Source of the DNA: Lachnospiraceae bacterium
GTDB taxonomy: Bacteria; Bacillota; Clostridia; Lachnospirales; Lachnospiraceae
Reading direction: 5' to 3'
Assembly (NCBI GenBank): GCA_900771195.1
Contig: CAAGMZ010000014.1
Coordinates: forward strand, 18,947 to 82,946
Length of the DNA stretch: 64,000 nt
The position numbers and the translations under genes were made by a program. Within the stretch, counting starts at the first letter, position 1; every line of letters starts with the position of its first letter. This document shows positions 9,422-17,485 of the stretch, one piece after another. The notes under the pieces were generated by a model. The model saw only the letters and a program-made list of their open reading frames with translations, had not been told where the DNA came from and did no database searches.

Positions 9422-10507
9422 ATGAAAATAATTCATTGTGCCGATATTCATCTGGACTCGAAGATGGGTACTAATTTTAGTAAGGAAAAAGCAAAAGAAC
9501 GAAAGACGGAGATACTTAACACATTTAAGAGAATGGTGGATTATGCAGCAGATAATGGGGTGAATGCCATAATAATAGCAGGGGACCTCTATGATACGAG
9601 GACGATATCCGCCACGGCCAGAAATGTTTTTGTCAATGCAGTCAGAAATAATCCGGATATCACATTTTATTATCTTAAGGGAAATCATGATGCAGACAGC
9701 ATTTTAGGAGCATTTGACAGCATTCCGGATAATCTTAAGCTTTTTGGAAGCGAGTGGACTTCGTACAGGTACAAATCAATTGACATAACCGGAGTTGAGC
9801 TTGATAAGGACAACAGCAGTACTGCCTGCCAAAGCCTTGCACTTGACAGGGATAATTTTAATATAGTCGTTATGCATGGGCAGAAGTCTGAGTATGCCGG
9901 AAAGGACAAGGCTGAGACTATAGATTTACGTGCGCTCAGGAATAAGGGAATAGACTACCTTGCTCTCGGTCATGTTCATTCATACAGCGAAGGACAGCTT
10001 GACAGCCGCGGGAAATGGTGTTATCCGGGATGCTTGGAGGGAAGGGGATTTGATGAGTGCGGTGAGCATGGATTTGTGCTGCTTGATATTGATGAGGACA
10101 GTCTTACTTATACCGCAGCTTTTGTTCCGTTTGCAAAGAGAGCGGTATGCGAAGTCGACGTTGATATTACAGGATGCATGGACAGCGGCGACATTGAGGA
10201 AAGGATAAGAGCAGAGCAGACCAAAACCTGCGCATCTGATATTGTAAAAATCGTTCTGAAAGGGAAGGTTGACTGTGACTGTGAAAAAGATATTGGTCTG
10301 ATAACGGGAAATCTGGAAGATTCCTTCTATGCGTTTAGGATATATGACGAAAGCAGATTTAATGTTGATTACGATTCATATGCCAATGACAGGTCCCTGA
10401 AGGGGGAGTTTGTAAGGCTTGTGAAGGCGTCCGACATGAGCGATGACGAGAAGGCAGAGGTGATAAGATGCGGGATTCAGGCACTTTCGGGGAGGTGTGA
10501 GGAATGA
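9422..10507 (+). CDS. SbcD/YhaO-like DNA repair metallophosphoesterase
   Basis: A predicted Mn-dependent nuclease subunit acting on broken or hairpin DNA ends together with the ATPase encoded next. The product is 361 residues. The calcineurin-like motifs appear in order: CADIHLD (8-13), AGDLYD (~56), KGNHD (~87), a later MHGQKSEY and the GHVHSY metal motif. The fold-specific C-terminal third is poorly conserved, as in YhaO/SbcD proteins. Its stop overlaps the following start (ATGA at 10504-10507), strong evidence for a coupled two-subunit complex equivalent to SbcCD, Mre11-Rad50 or YhaON. The small size of the partner favours the YhaON type. Confidence 0.85.
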   Translation: MKIIHCADIHLDSKMGTNFSKEKAKERKTEILNTFKRMVDYAADNGVNAIIIAGDLYDTRTISATARNVFVNAVRNNPDITFYYLKGNHDADSILGAFDSIPDNLKLFGSEWTSYRYKSIDITGVELDKDNSSTACQSLALDRDNFNIVVMHGQKSEYAGKDKAETIDLRALRNKGIDYLALGHVHSYSEGQLDSRGKWCYPGCLEGRGFDECGEHGFVLLDIDEDSLTYTAAFVPFAKRAVCEVDVDITGCMDSGDIEERIRAEQTKTCASDIVKIVLKGKVDCDCEKDIGLITGNLEDSFYAFRIYDESRFNVDYDSYANDRSLKGEFVRLVKASDMSDDEKAEVIRCGIQALSGRCEE

Positions 10508-12795
10508 AGCTTATAAGCTGTCATATTGAGAATTTTGGAAAATTATCAGACTTTGACATGGATTTTAATGAAGGCCTGAATGTGATTAAGGAGGATAACG
10601 GTTATGGAAAAAGCACACTGACGGCATTCCTTAAGGCAATGTTTTTCGGCTTTGCCAATGAAAAGTCACGGGATGAATTAAACAATGAACGTAAGCGTTA
10701 TGCCCCGTGGCAGGGAGGAGTGTTTGGCGGAAGTGTTACTTTTGAAGCATCCGGCAAAAAATACATCCTCAGAAGGATATGGGGGAAAAAAGAGGCTGAG
10801 GATGAATTTGAACTGAGGGAGAAAGAAACCGGAATCGAAAGCAGTGCTTTTGGCATAAATATCGGAGAAGAGCTTTTCCAGATTAACGGGGAGTCTTTTG
10901 CCAGAACATCATTCATAGCCCAGAGCGACTGCAGGACGGTCTCAACTAACGACATAAATGCCAAAATTGGCAATCTGTCTGCAGTGGAGGATGACATAAG
11001 AAATTTTGACGCAGCAGATGAAATGCTTAAGAACAGGCTTAACAATATGAATCCGGGAAGAAAGACCGGCTCCGTCAACAAGCTTAAAAGGGATATTGCC
11101 GAGCTTGAGCAGGTTGTCAGAAGTGCGGATTTTGAAAACCCGATGAATAATATTCGTGTACTGAGAGATGAGAAGAAAAGCAGACTGAATATGCTTAAGG
11201 AAGAACAGCTTGAGCTTCAGGAGGAGCAGAAAAAGCAGGCTCAGCTTGCGGCACTGAAGGAAAAGCATGACAGATATATGATGGTCTGTGAGGAAGAACA
11301 GAACAGGAAAAAAGCTTATGATGAGGTGCAGGCATCATTCGGAGGACATATTCCTGCCGAAAAAGACATAGACCTGTCAGAGCAAAATTTAAACGAGCTT
11401 AATATTCTTCAGCAAAAAATTGATGACAACAGGCTTGATGATGATGAACAGAGAATGTATGAGCTGTATGCGGAGGAATTTTACGATGGGATTCCTTCTG
11501 ATGATGAACTGAGTGACATGCTGATACTTTGCGGAAAGATTAATGAGCAGGCGGAACGCAGGTCAGAACTGGAGAAAAAGCATGATGAAATAATTGCATC
11601 AAGACCTGAGGACTCAGGGAAAAAGGGAATAATTCTGCTTGCTTTGGCAGGAGCGTTTCTGGCAGCATTTGTAATAAGCTTTATCATGGTGTCACGTACA
11701 ATGTGGTATATTCCGGCAATTTCAGGTGCCATAGCCCTGATTCTGGCTGCTGCAGGGGCGGGGACGCTGATAAAAGACAACAGAAATTCCGTAAAATATG
11801 ATGTTTCGGAAATTGATGACCGGATAAAAAAATGCAATCAGACCATATCAGATATGAATAGCGGGCTGATACAATTTGTGAGCGGTATCGGAGAAAATTA
11901 TAAACCCGATGCGGAATCGGTAAAGAGAATCAGAAACCATGCTGCCTGCTACAGAGCTCTTATTGCCAAAAAAGAAAATGCCACTGATGAGGGCATGCTT
12001 AAACGCATTTCAGAGCTTCAGAAACAGATTGCGGATTTTTCTGACGTATACAACAGAAGCATGCCTGTTAACGGTTATGTTTTTGCCGAACTCAGGAAGA
12101 AGCTTGAAAGACTGGAGCATGCAAAAAAAGAGTACGGGAATGCCGTAGAGCAGCGGGAATATTTTGAAAATAACAATGATATGGATGCAGTCAGGTCATA
12201 TTATCCTTCAGAAAAAAACAACCCGGAGGAACTGAATGCCCGACTTACGGAAATTACGGAAGATATTGAGGAAGCAGGCAGAGTCATCACGGATTATAAT
12301 AATCAGATTAATGTTCTTTCAGAAAAGCTTGATGATATTTCAGAGAAAAAAGATGAAATTGAAAGGCTTAAAGAAGAGCTTGTAAATCAGACCCGGGATT
12401 ACAGAATTTCTGGACTTGCAAGAGAGTATCTTGACAAAGCGAAGGTTTCCTTCATAACACAGTACACGGCGCCTGTTCTTGCCGGCTTTAAGAAATATTA
12501 TTTTATGCTGACAGGCATGTCCGGAGATGAATATGAGCTTGATGCCAATATGGCTCTTACATACACGGAAAAAGGGCTTTCAAGAAATACCAACACACTG
12601 AGTGCAGGTTTCAGGGATGTTTCGGGAGTATGCTTCCGAATGGCGCTTGTTGATGCCATGTATCAGGATGAAAAGCCGTTTCTTATTTTTGACGACCCTT
12701 TTGTCAACCTTGACAGCAGCAAGAAGAAGCTGTCCGAAGAGTTTCTCGGCAAGGTGTCCAAAGAGTACCAGATAATATATATGACGTGCAATTAG
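10504..12795 (+). CDS. SbcC/YhaN-like coiled-coil ATPase with central membrane hairpin
   Basis: Rad50-like ATPase partner of the upstream nuclease. The product is 763 residues. Its N-terminal P-loop reads EDNGYGKST (30-38); the first glycine of the usual GxxGxGKS is replaced. A signature-like LSAGFRD (~700) and a Walker B with FLIFDDPFVNLD (~727) form the other half of the head. Between them run two coiled-coil arms, and in the middle (about 376-424) lies a strongly hydrophobic hairpin of two membrane-spanning segments, typical of YhaN-type proteins and absent from SbcC. The complex may therefore be tethered to the membrane. The start overlaps the nuclease stop by four bases. Confidence 0.82.
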   Translation: MKLISCHIENFGKLSDFDMDFNEGLNVIKEDNGYGKSTLTAFLKAMFFGFANEKSRDELNNERKRYAPWQGGVFGGSVTFEASGKKYILRRIWGKKEAEDEFELREKETGIESSAFGINIGEELFQINGESFARTSFIAQSDCRTVSTNDINAKIGNLSAVEDDIRNFDAADEMLKNRLNNMNPGRKTGSVNKLKRDIAELEQVVRSADFENPMNNIRVLRDEKKSRLNMLKEEQLELQEEQKKQAQLAALKEKHDRYMMVCEEEQNRKKAYDEVQASFGGHIPAEKDIDLSEQNLNELNILQQKIDDNRLDDDEQRMYELYAEEFYDGIPSDDELSDMLILCGKINEQAERRSELEKKHDEIIASRPEDSGKKGIILLALAGAFLAAFVISFIMVSRTMWYIPAISGAIALILAAAGAGTLIKDNRNSVKYDVSEIDDRIKKCNQTISDMNSGLIQFVSGIGENYKPDAESVKRIRNHAACYRALIAKKENATDEGMLKRISELQKQIADFSDVYNRSMPVNGYVFAELRKKLERLEHAKKEYGNAVEQREYFENNNDMDAVRSYYPSEKNNPEELNARLTEITEDIEEAGRVITDYNNQINVLSEKLDDISEKKDEIERLKEELVNQTRDYRISGLAREYLDKAKVSFITQYTAPVLAGFKKYYFMLTGMSGDEYELDANMALTYTEKGLSRNTNTLSAGFRDVSGVCFRMALVDAMYQDEKPFLIFDDPFVNLDSSKKKLSEEFLGKVSKEYQIIYMTCN

Positions 12796-12822
12796 AACAT
12801 ATGTTTTGACAAGAAAAAATAC

Positions 12823-12851
12823 TTGACACCGGATTTCTTTTATTGTATTAT
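12823..12851 (+). promoter_or_regulatory. Sigma-A-type promoter of the ylxM-ffh operon
   Basis: Consensus -35 TTGACA (12823-12828), a 17-base spacer and -10 TATTAT (12846-12851). The ylxM ATG is at 12868, so transcription should start about 10 bases before it, giving an extremely short leader in which the AAGGTG ribosome-binding site lies right at the 5' end. Confidence 0.8.
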
Positions 12852-12867
12852 AGGCAAGGTGTTTGGT

Positions 12868-13212
12868 ATGGAAAAAATAGTAGAACAGGCCATGCTGTAT
12901 GATTTTTACGGGGAACTGCTCAACGATCATCAGAAAATGATATTCGAAGAATATGTTCTGGATAATCTTTCTCTCAGTGAGATTGCAGAGGAGCAGGGGA
13001 CCAGCAGACAGGCCGTGCATGACATTATTAAGAGGACAGACAGGGCGCTTTGCGAATATGAAGAGAAGCTTCATCTGGTGAGGAAGTTTAATTCGGTCAG
13101 GGAAAGCGTAAGTGAAATCGGAAAGATTGCGTCCCAGATAGACGGCACCGCCAATAAGGACCGTGCCGACAGGATAATCGCCATGACAGAGGCGATAGTG
13201 GATGAATTATAG
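12868..13212 (+). CDS. ylxM: YlxM-like SRP-associated helix-turn-helix protein
   Basis: A small (114-residue) sigma-70 region-4-like helix-turn-helix protein that is nearly always encoded just upstream of ffh in Firmicutes and is thought to act with the SRP. The HTH is visible as LSLSEIAEEQGTSRQAVHDI. The ATG at 12868 begins MEKIVEQAMLYDFYGELL as in the family, whereas extending the frame upstream would run through the promoter hexamers. ffh begins nine bases after the stop. Its exact role in this organism is not visible from sequence. Confidence 0.9.
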   Translation: MEKIVEQAMLYDFYGELLNDHQKMIFEEYVLDNLSLSEIAEEQGTSRQAVHDIIKRTDRALCEYEEKLHLVRKFNSVRESVSEIGKIASQIDGTANKDRADRIIAMTEAIVDEL

Positions 13213-13220
13213 AGGTATAT

Positions 13221-14567
13221 ATGGCATTTGACAGCTTATCGGATAAACTGCAGAATATTTTCAAGAGACTGCGCGGAAAGGGCCGCTTAAGTCAGGATGA
13301 TGTTAAGACTGCCATGAAGGAAGTCAAGATGGCACTCCTCGAGGCCGATGTCAACTTCAAGGTTGTCAAGCAGTTCATCAATACGGTTACAGAGAGAGCC
13401 ATAGGGCAGGATGTAATGCAGAGTCTTACGCCCGGTCAGATGGTTATTAAGATAGTTAATGAAGAGATGGTTGCCCTTATGGGCAGTGAGACCACCGAGA
13501 TTGAGCTTCGCAAGGATGGAAAGCCTACAGTAATAATGATGGTAGGACTTCAGGGCGCAGGTAAGACCACAACCACGGTCAAGATTGCCGGAAAGCTTAA
13601 GGAAAAGGGCAAGAGACCTCTTCTTGCAGCCTGCGATATCTACAGACCTGCGGCTATTAAGCAGTTACAGATTAATGGTGAGAAGCAGGGAATTCCCGTG
13701 TTTGAGATGGGTACCAATAATAAGCCCACCGACATTGCGAAGGCTGCAATCGCACATGCCGAAAAGAACAATAACAACATTGTTATTCTTGATACGGCAG
13801 GACGTCTTCATGTAGATGAGGACATGATGAATGAGTTAAAGGATATTAAGGAGAAGGCTGATGTGTTTCAGACATTGCTCGTTGTTGACGCAATGACCGG
13901 ACAGGATGCGGTGAATGTGGCATCATCCTTCAATGATCAGATAGGCATCGACGGAGTCATCCTTACAAAGCTGGATGGTGACACAAGAGGCGGTGCAGCA
14001 CTTTCAATAAAGGCAGTTACAGGCAAGCCCATACTCTATGTGGGAATGGGCGAGAAGCTTTCTGATTTGGAGCAGTTTTATCCGGACAGAATGGCTTCAA
14101 GGATTCTCGGAATGGGAGATGTGCTTACACTTATCGAGAAAGCCCAGGCTAACATTGACGAGGAAAAAGCCAAAGAAATGGAGCGCAAGCTCAGAAAGTC
14201 CGAGTTTGACTTCAATGATTATCTGGAGTCTTTTAAGCAGGTTAAGAAGCTTGGAGGACTTGGAAGCGTCATGAACATGATGCCGGGCATGAACAGCCAG
14301 ATGAAGGATGCTGTTGACAATGTTGATGAGAAACAGATTGACAGGGTTGAAGCAATCATTCTGTCAATGACTGCAGCAGAAAGAGCCAATCCTTCCCTGC
14401 TCAATCCGTCCCGCAAGAACAGGATTGCCAAAGGCGCAGGGGTTGACATAGCAGAGGTCAACAGACTTGTTAAACAGCAGGAACAGATGAAGAAAATGAT
14501 GAAGCAGTTCCCGGGTATGCTTGGCGGTAAAGGCGGTAGAAAAGGAAGATTCAAATTTCCTTTTTAA
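13221..14567 (+). CDS. ffh: Signal recognition particle protein Ffh
   Basis: The SRP54 GTPase that binds signal peptides on nascent chains and hands them to FtsY. The 448-residue product has an N domain, a G domain with P-loop GLQGAGKTTT (~109), DTAGRLHVDE (~190) and TKLDGDTRGG, and a methionine-rich M domain from about residue 325 (runs such as MNMMPGMNSQM and MKKMMKQFPGM) that binds the SRP RNA and signal peptides. It ends with a basic glycine-rich tail. It is the second gene of the ylxM-ffh-rpsP-khpA-rimM-trmD cluster. The SRP RNA gene itself is not seen in the window. Confidence 0.98.
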   Translation: MAFDSLSDKLQNIFKRLRGKGRLSQDDVKTAMKEVKMALLEADVNFKVVKQFINTVTERAIGQDVMQSLTPGQMVIKIVNEEMVALMGSETTEIELRKDGKPTVIMMVGLQGAGKTTTTVKIAGKLKEKGKRPLLAACDIYRPAAIKQLQINGEKQGIPVFEMGTNNKPTDIAKAAIAHAEKNNNNIVILDTAGRLHVDEDMMNELKDIKEKADVFQTLLVVDAMTGQDAVNVASSFNDQIGIDGVILTKLDGDTRGGAALSIKAVTGKPILYVGMGEKLSDLEQFYPDRMASRILGMGDVLTLIEKAQANIDEEKAKEMERKLRKSEFDFNDYLESFKQVKKLGGLGSVMNMMPGMNSQMKDAVDNVDEKQIDRVEAIILSMTAAERANPSLLNPSRKNRIAKGAGVDIAEVNRLVKQQEQMKKMMKQFPGMLGGKGGRKGRFKFPF

Positions 14568-14603
14568 TACAAAACAACAGAAAGATATGGAGGTAAATTA
14601 GCA

Positions 14604-14849
14604 ATGGCAGTTAAGATCAGATTAAGAAGAATGGGACAGAAGAAGAATCCTTTCTATAGAATCATCGTATCTGATTCAAGATCTCCCAGAGACGGAAGAT
14701 TTATTGAGGAAATCGGAACATACAATCCCAACACTGATCCCAGCACATACAATGTAGATGCTGAGAAGGCCAAAAAGTGGCTTGACAATGGTGCACAGCC
14801 TACAGAGGTTGTTGGAAAGATCTTCAAGCTCGCAGGAATTGAGAAATAA
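14604..14849 (+). CDS. rpsP: 30S ribosomal protein S16
   Basis: A small-subunit ribosomal protein of 81 residues, full length for the family. It starts MAVKIRLRRMGQKKNPFYRI, the conserved N-terminus, and contains RDGRFIEEIGTYNP. A GGAGGT site at 14590-14595 precedes the start. It lies between ffh and the KH-domain gene as in most Firmicutes. Confidence 0.98.
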   Translation: MAVKIRLRRMGQKKNPFYRIIVSDSRSPRDGRFIEEIGTYNPNTDPSTYNVDAEKAKKWLDNGAQPTEVVGKIFKLAGIEK

Positions 14850-14878
14850 TTTCGGCTGGTCAGTCAGGAGGTAGTTGT

Positions 14879-15106
14879 ATGAAGGAGTTAGTTGAAGTTA
14901 TTGCAAAAGCACTTGTTGACAATCCTGATGAGGTAGTAGTTACCGAGACTGTTAAGGAGAAAGCGACGGTTTTGGAGCTTAAGGTCGCACCGTCGGATAC
15001 CGGTAAGGTTATCGGAAAGCAGGGCAGAATTGCCAAATCAATCCGCGCGGTTGTTAAGGCTGCAGCCACAAAAGAAGACAAGAAAGTTATTGTTGATATT
15101 GTGTAG
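14879..15106 (+). CDS. khpA: KH-domain RNA-binding protein KhpA (YlqC)
   Basis: A 75-residue single-KH RNA-binding protein. The KH signature GKVIGKQGRIAKSIR holds the RNA-gripping GKQG loop. In other Firmicutes KhpA pairs with KhpB (Jag) to bind many transcripts and affect cell division. The gene sits between rpsP and rimM as expected, with AGGAGG at 14867-14872. A small inverted repeat (GATATTGT at 15095-15102 with ACAATATC at 15110-15117) straddles its stop codon. Confidence 0.95.
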   Translation: MKELVEVIAKALVDNPDEVVVTETVKEKATVLELKVAPSDTGKVIGKQGRIAKSIRAVVKAAATKEDKKVIVDIV

Positions 15107-15135
15107 AATACAATATCACATGATTTACTACAGAT

Positions 15136-15177
15136 AATCCGGCATTATACAGAAATGTGTTATGCTGGATTTTCTTT
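15136..15177 (+). terminator. Hairpin with T-rich tail between khpA and rimM
   Basis: A 10-bp stem with one G-U pair (AATCCGGCAT at 15136-15145 with ATGCTGGATT at 15162-15171) followed by TTTTCTTT. It probably acts as a partial terminator that lets the ribosomal protein part of the operon be expressed above rimM-trmD. Confidence 0.65.
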
Positions 15178-15188
15178 AAGGAGAAGCT

Positions 15189-15713
15189 ATGGAAAAAGAC
15201 TGGCTCAGAGTCGGTGTAATCACATCAACCCACGGAATTGCGGGGGAAGTGAAGGTTTATCCGACCACGGATAATGTTGACAGATTTAAAAAACTGAAAA
15301 AATGTATACTCGTAACAGCCGGCAGAACACCGGAGGAAATTGAACTTGATGTTACCGGCGTGAAGTATTTCAAGAATATGGTGATACTGCGTTTTAAGCA
15401 GTTTGATAATATTAACCAGATTGAAAAATACAGGAATGCCGAGCTTTATGTCACAAGAGAAAATGCTGTCGAGCTTAAGGATGGCGAGTATTTTATATGC
15501 GATATAATCGGACTTAAGGCAGTGGATGAAGAGGGAGCCGTTGTGGGAACAGTTACTGATGTGCTTCAGACTGCTGCCAATGATGTTTATGAGATAACGG
15601 ATGATGCCGGGAAAACGCATCTTTTTCCTGCAATACGCCAGTGCATTCTTGATGTTGATCTTGCTGCGGGGATTGTCAGAGTACATGTGATGAAAGGATT
15701 AATGGATTTATGA
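15189..15713 (+). CDS. rimM: 16S rRNA processing protein RimM
   Basis: Helps mature the 30S head by binding S19. The product is 174 residues with the N-terminal RimM domain (LRVGVITSTHGIAGEVKVYP) and a C-terminal PRC-barrel (DGEYFICDIIGL onward, ending HVMKGLMDL). AAGGAGAAG at 15178-15186 supports the start. Its last codon and stop overlap the trmD start (ATGATG at 15710-15715), so the two are translationally coupled. Confidence 0.96.
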   Translation: MEKDWLRVGVITSTHGIAGEVKVYPTTDNVDRFKKLKKCILVTAGRTPEEIELDVTGVKYFKNMVILRFKQFDNINQIEKYRNAELYVTRENAVELKDGEYFICDIIGLKAVDEEGAVVGTVTDVLQTAANDVYEITDDAGKTHLFPAIRQCILDVDLAAGIVRVHVMKGLMDL

Positions 15714-16444
15714 TGAATTTTCATGTTATGACCTTGTTTCCTGAAATGGTGATGAATGTTCTGGGGGAGAGCATTACAGGAAGAGCGTTGAAAAAAGGCA
15801 GTATTTCCATTGAGGCTGTTGATATACGCGATTTTACAGAGGACAGGCACAGACATGTAGATGATTATCCGTATGGCGGAGGTGCGGGGATGGTTATGCA
15901 GCCTGAACCGGTATATAAAGCCTATGAGAGTATCATGAGCCGTATTGACGGAAAAGCCCGCGTTATATATATGACTCCGCAGGGAAAAGTGTTCAATCAG
16001 GCAATGGCAGAGGAATTTGCGAAGGAAGAAAATCTTATTTTTCTCTGTGGACACTATGAGGGAATTGACGAGAGAGTGCTTAACAGGATTGTGACCGATA
16101 ATGTGTCTATCGGAGATTATGTGCTTACAGGCGGAGAGCTTCCTGCCATGGTGATGATAGATGCCATATCGCGGAAGGTTCCGGGTGTGCTCGGAAACGA
16201 AGAATCCTCCGAAATAGAGACTTTTTATGATAATCTTCTGGAATATCCGCAGTACACAAGACCTGAAGAATTCATGGGTGAGCGTGTGCCGGAGGTGCTT
16301 TTGTCGGGTCACCATGCCAATATTGAGAAGTGGCGCCGGGAAAAGTCTCTTGAGAGAACTTTTGATAACAGACCGGAGCTTCTCAGGGAAGCCAATCTGA
16401 CGCAAAAAGACATTGAATACCTTGAAAAATACAGGAACAGATAG
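15710..16444 (+). CDS. trmD: tRNA (guanine-37-N1)-methyltransferase TrmD
   Basis: Methylates G37 next to the anticodon of several tRNAs with S-adenosylmethionine, preventing frameshifts. The 244-residue product has the SPOUT knot motifs CGHYEGIDERVL and IGDYVLTGGELPAM. Either of two consecutive ATG codons (15710, 15713) could start it, both overlapping the rimM stop. In many Firmicutes rplS comes next, but here spo0A follows and rplS is 31 kb away. A weak hairpin (ATGTATG at 16458-16464 with CATACAT at 16493-16499, then TTTTCTGCTTT) may end the transcript. Confidence 0.97.
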   Translation: MMNFHVMTLFPEMVMNVLGESITGRALKKGSISIEAVDIRDFTEDRHRHVDDYPYGGGAGMVMQPEPVYKAYESIMSRIDGKARVIYMTPQGKVFNQAMAEEFAKEENLIFLCGHYEGIDERVLNRIVTDNVSIGDYVLTGGELPAMVMIDAISRKVPGVLGNEESSEIETFYDNLLEYPQYTRPEEFMGERVPEVLLSGHHANIEKWRREKSLERTFDNRPELLREANLTQKDIEYLEKYRNR

Positions 16445-16448
16445 CTTT

Positions 16449-16455
16449 TGTCGAA
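16449..16455 (+). promoter_or_regulatory. Candidate 0A box (Spo0A-binding site)
   Basis: TGTCGAA within the stretch TTTTGTCGAAATAT, a match to the known Spo0A target (TTGTCGAA core), 89 bases upstream of the spo0A -35 element. In Bacillus, Spo0A controls its own gene through such boxes, so autoregulation is plausible. One 7-mer alone is weak evidence; its place upstream of spo0A strengthens it. Confidence 0.55.
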
Positions 16456-16543
16456 ATATGTATGGTTTTGCGCAGGGGAGAGTATTGCATAACATACATT
16501 TTCTGCTTTATTATGTCAATGATGTGAATGTTAAATGTGTATT

Positions 16544-16572
16544 TTGACATTCACTGATGAAAATTTAATATT
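16544..16572 (+). promoter_or_regulatory. Sigma-A-type promoter of spo0A
   Basis: -35 TTGACA (16544-16549), a 17-base spacer and -10 TAATAT (16567-16572). The full-strength ribosome-binding site AAGGAGGT follows at 16577-16584. I saw no clear sigma-H promoter here, although one could be missed by eye. Confidence 0.65.
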
Positions 16573-16593
16573 AATAAGGAGGTACAATAGGGG

Positions 16594-17394
16594 ATGGGCA
16601 AGCTGACTTGCGCGATTGCTGACGACAATGAGAGGATGTTGCAGCTTTTGGAGGATATTCTTAAGACAGACAATGAAATTCAGGTCGTGGGAAAGGCCAA
16701 AAACGGCGAGGATATTTTGTCAATTATCAGAAATGATGAGCCGGAGGTGGTGCTTCTTGACATAATCATGCCGAAGATTGACGGGCTCACCGTCATGGAA
16801 AAGGTCAGCAGGGACAACACGATTGTCAAAAAACCTGCATTTATCGTAATTACCGCCGTCGGTCAGGAGGGGATAACCGAGGATGCATTTAATCTTGGCG
16901 CCAATTACTACATAATGAAACCATTTGACAACAATACGCTTCTTAGCCGGATTAAATACGTCCGAAGTAATATGGGACGACACCCTGCTGCCAATAAGAA
17001 TGTACGGCAGGGCCGGGAAATCAGAGACGAAGACATAAAACTCAGCCTTGAGTCGGACATAACCAATATAATTCATGATATAGGTGTTCCGGCACATATC
17101 AAAGGCTATCAGTATCTAAGGGATGCCATAATGATGTCCGTTGAGGATGTGGACATGTTAGGCTGTATCACAAAGGTTCTTTATCCTGCAATTGCCAAAA
17201 AATACCAGACAACAGCAAGCCGTGTGGAGAGAGCAATCCGACATGCCATTGAGGTGGCGTGGAGCAGAGGCAGAATCGACACTATAGATGAGCTTTTCGG
17301 TTACACGGTAAGCAACGGAAAGGGCAAGCCTACTAATTCAGAGTTTATCGCACTTATTGCGGATAAGATAAGACTGGAATACAAATTGCGCTAA
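16594..17394 (+). CDS. spo0A: Sporulation master regulator Spo0A
   Basis: Response regulator which, when phosphorylated, commits the cell to sporulation and changes many stationary-phase genes. The product is 266 residues. The receiver domain has the acidic pair near residues 10-11 (CAIADDNERM) and the phosphoacceptor aspartate in VVLLDIIMPKIDGL (~56). The C-terminal effector domain is specific to Spo0A: HIKGYQYLRDAI, the recognition region TTASRVERAIRHAIEVAW and a tail ending IRLEYKLR. Clostridia usually have spoIVB directly upstream; here trmD is upstream and spoIVB is not in the window. glgA follows with its own promoter. Confidence 0.98.
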   Translation: MGKLTCAIADDNERMLQLLEDILKTDNEIQVVGKAKNGEDILSIIRNDEPEVVLLDIIMPKIDGLTVMEKVSRDNTIVKKPAFIVITAVGQEGITEDAFNLGANYYIMKPFDNNTLLSRIKYVRSNMGRHPAANKNVRQGREIRDEDIKLSLESDITNIIHDIGVPAHIKGYQYLRDAIMMSVEDVDMLGCITKVLYPAIAKKYQTTASRVERAIRHAIEVAWSRGRIDTIDELFGYTVSNGKGKPTNSEFIALIADKIRLEYKLR

Positions 17395-17412
17395 ATTACC
17401 AAAAAAAGTGTT

Positions 17413-17439
17413 TTGCTTTCGGCTTTTATATGCTATAAT
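17413..17439 (+). promoter_or_regulatory. Extended -10 promoter of glgA
   Basis: A perfect -10 TATAAT (17434-17439) preceded by the extended TGC element (17431-17433). A poor -35 (TTGCTT at 17413-17418) lies 15 bases upstream, so recognition probably relies on the extended -10. Confidence 0.6.
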
Positions 17440-17485
17440 TAACAAAGAATATGACTTAAATAATATATTACCCGGAGGTACTCTA

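Noticed and set aside
15587..16495. A 302-codon minus-strand frame opposite rimM and trmD
   Set aside because: It is a shadow of the two genes; the residue mix is rich in His, Arg and Phe with no recognisable domain.
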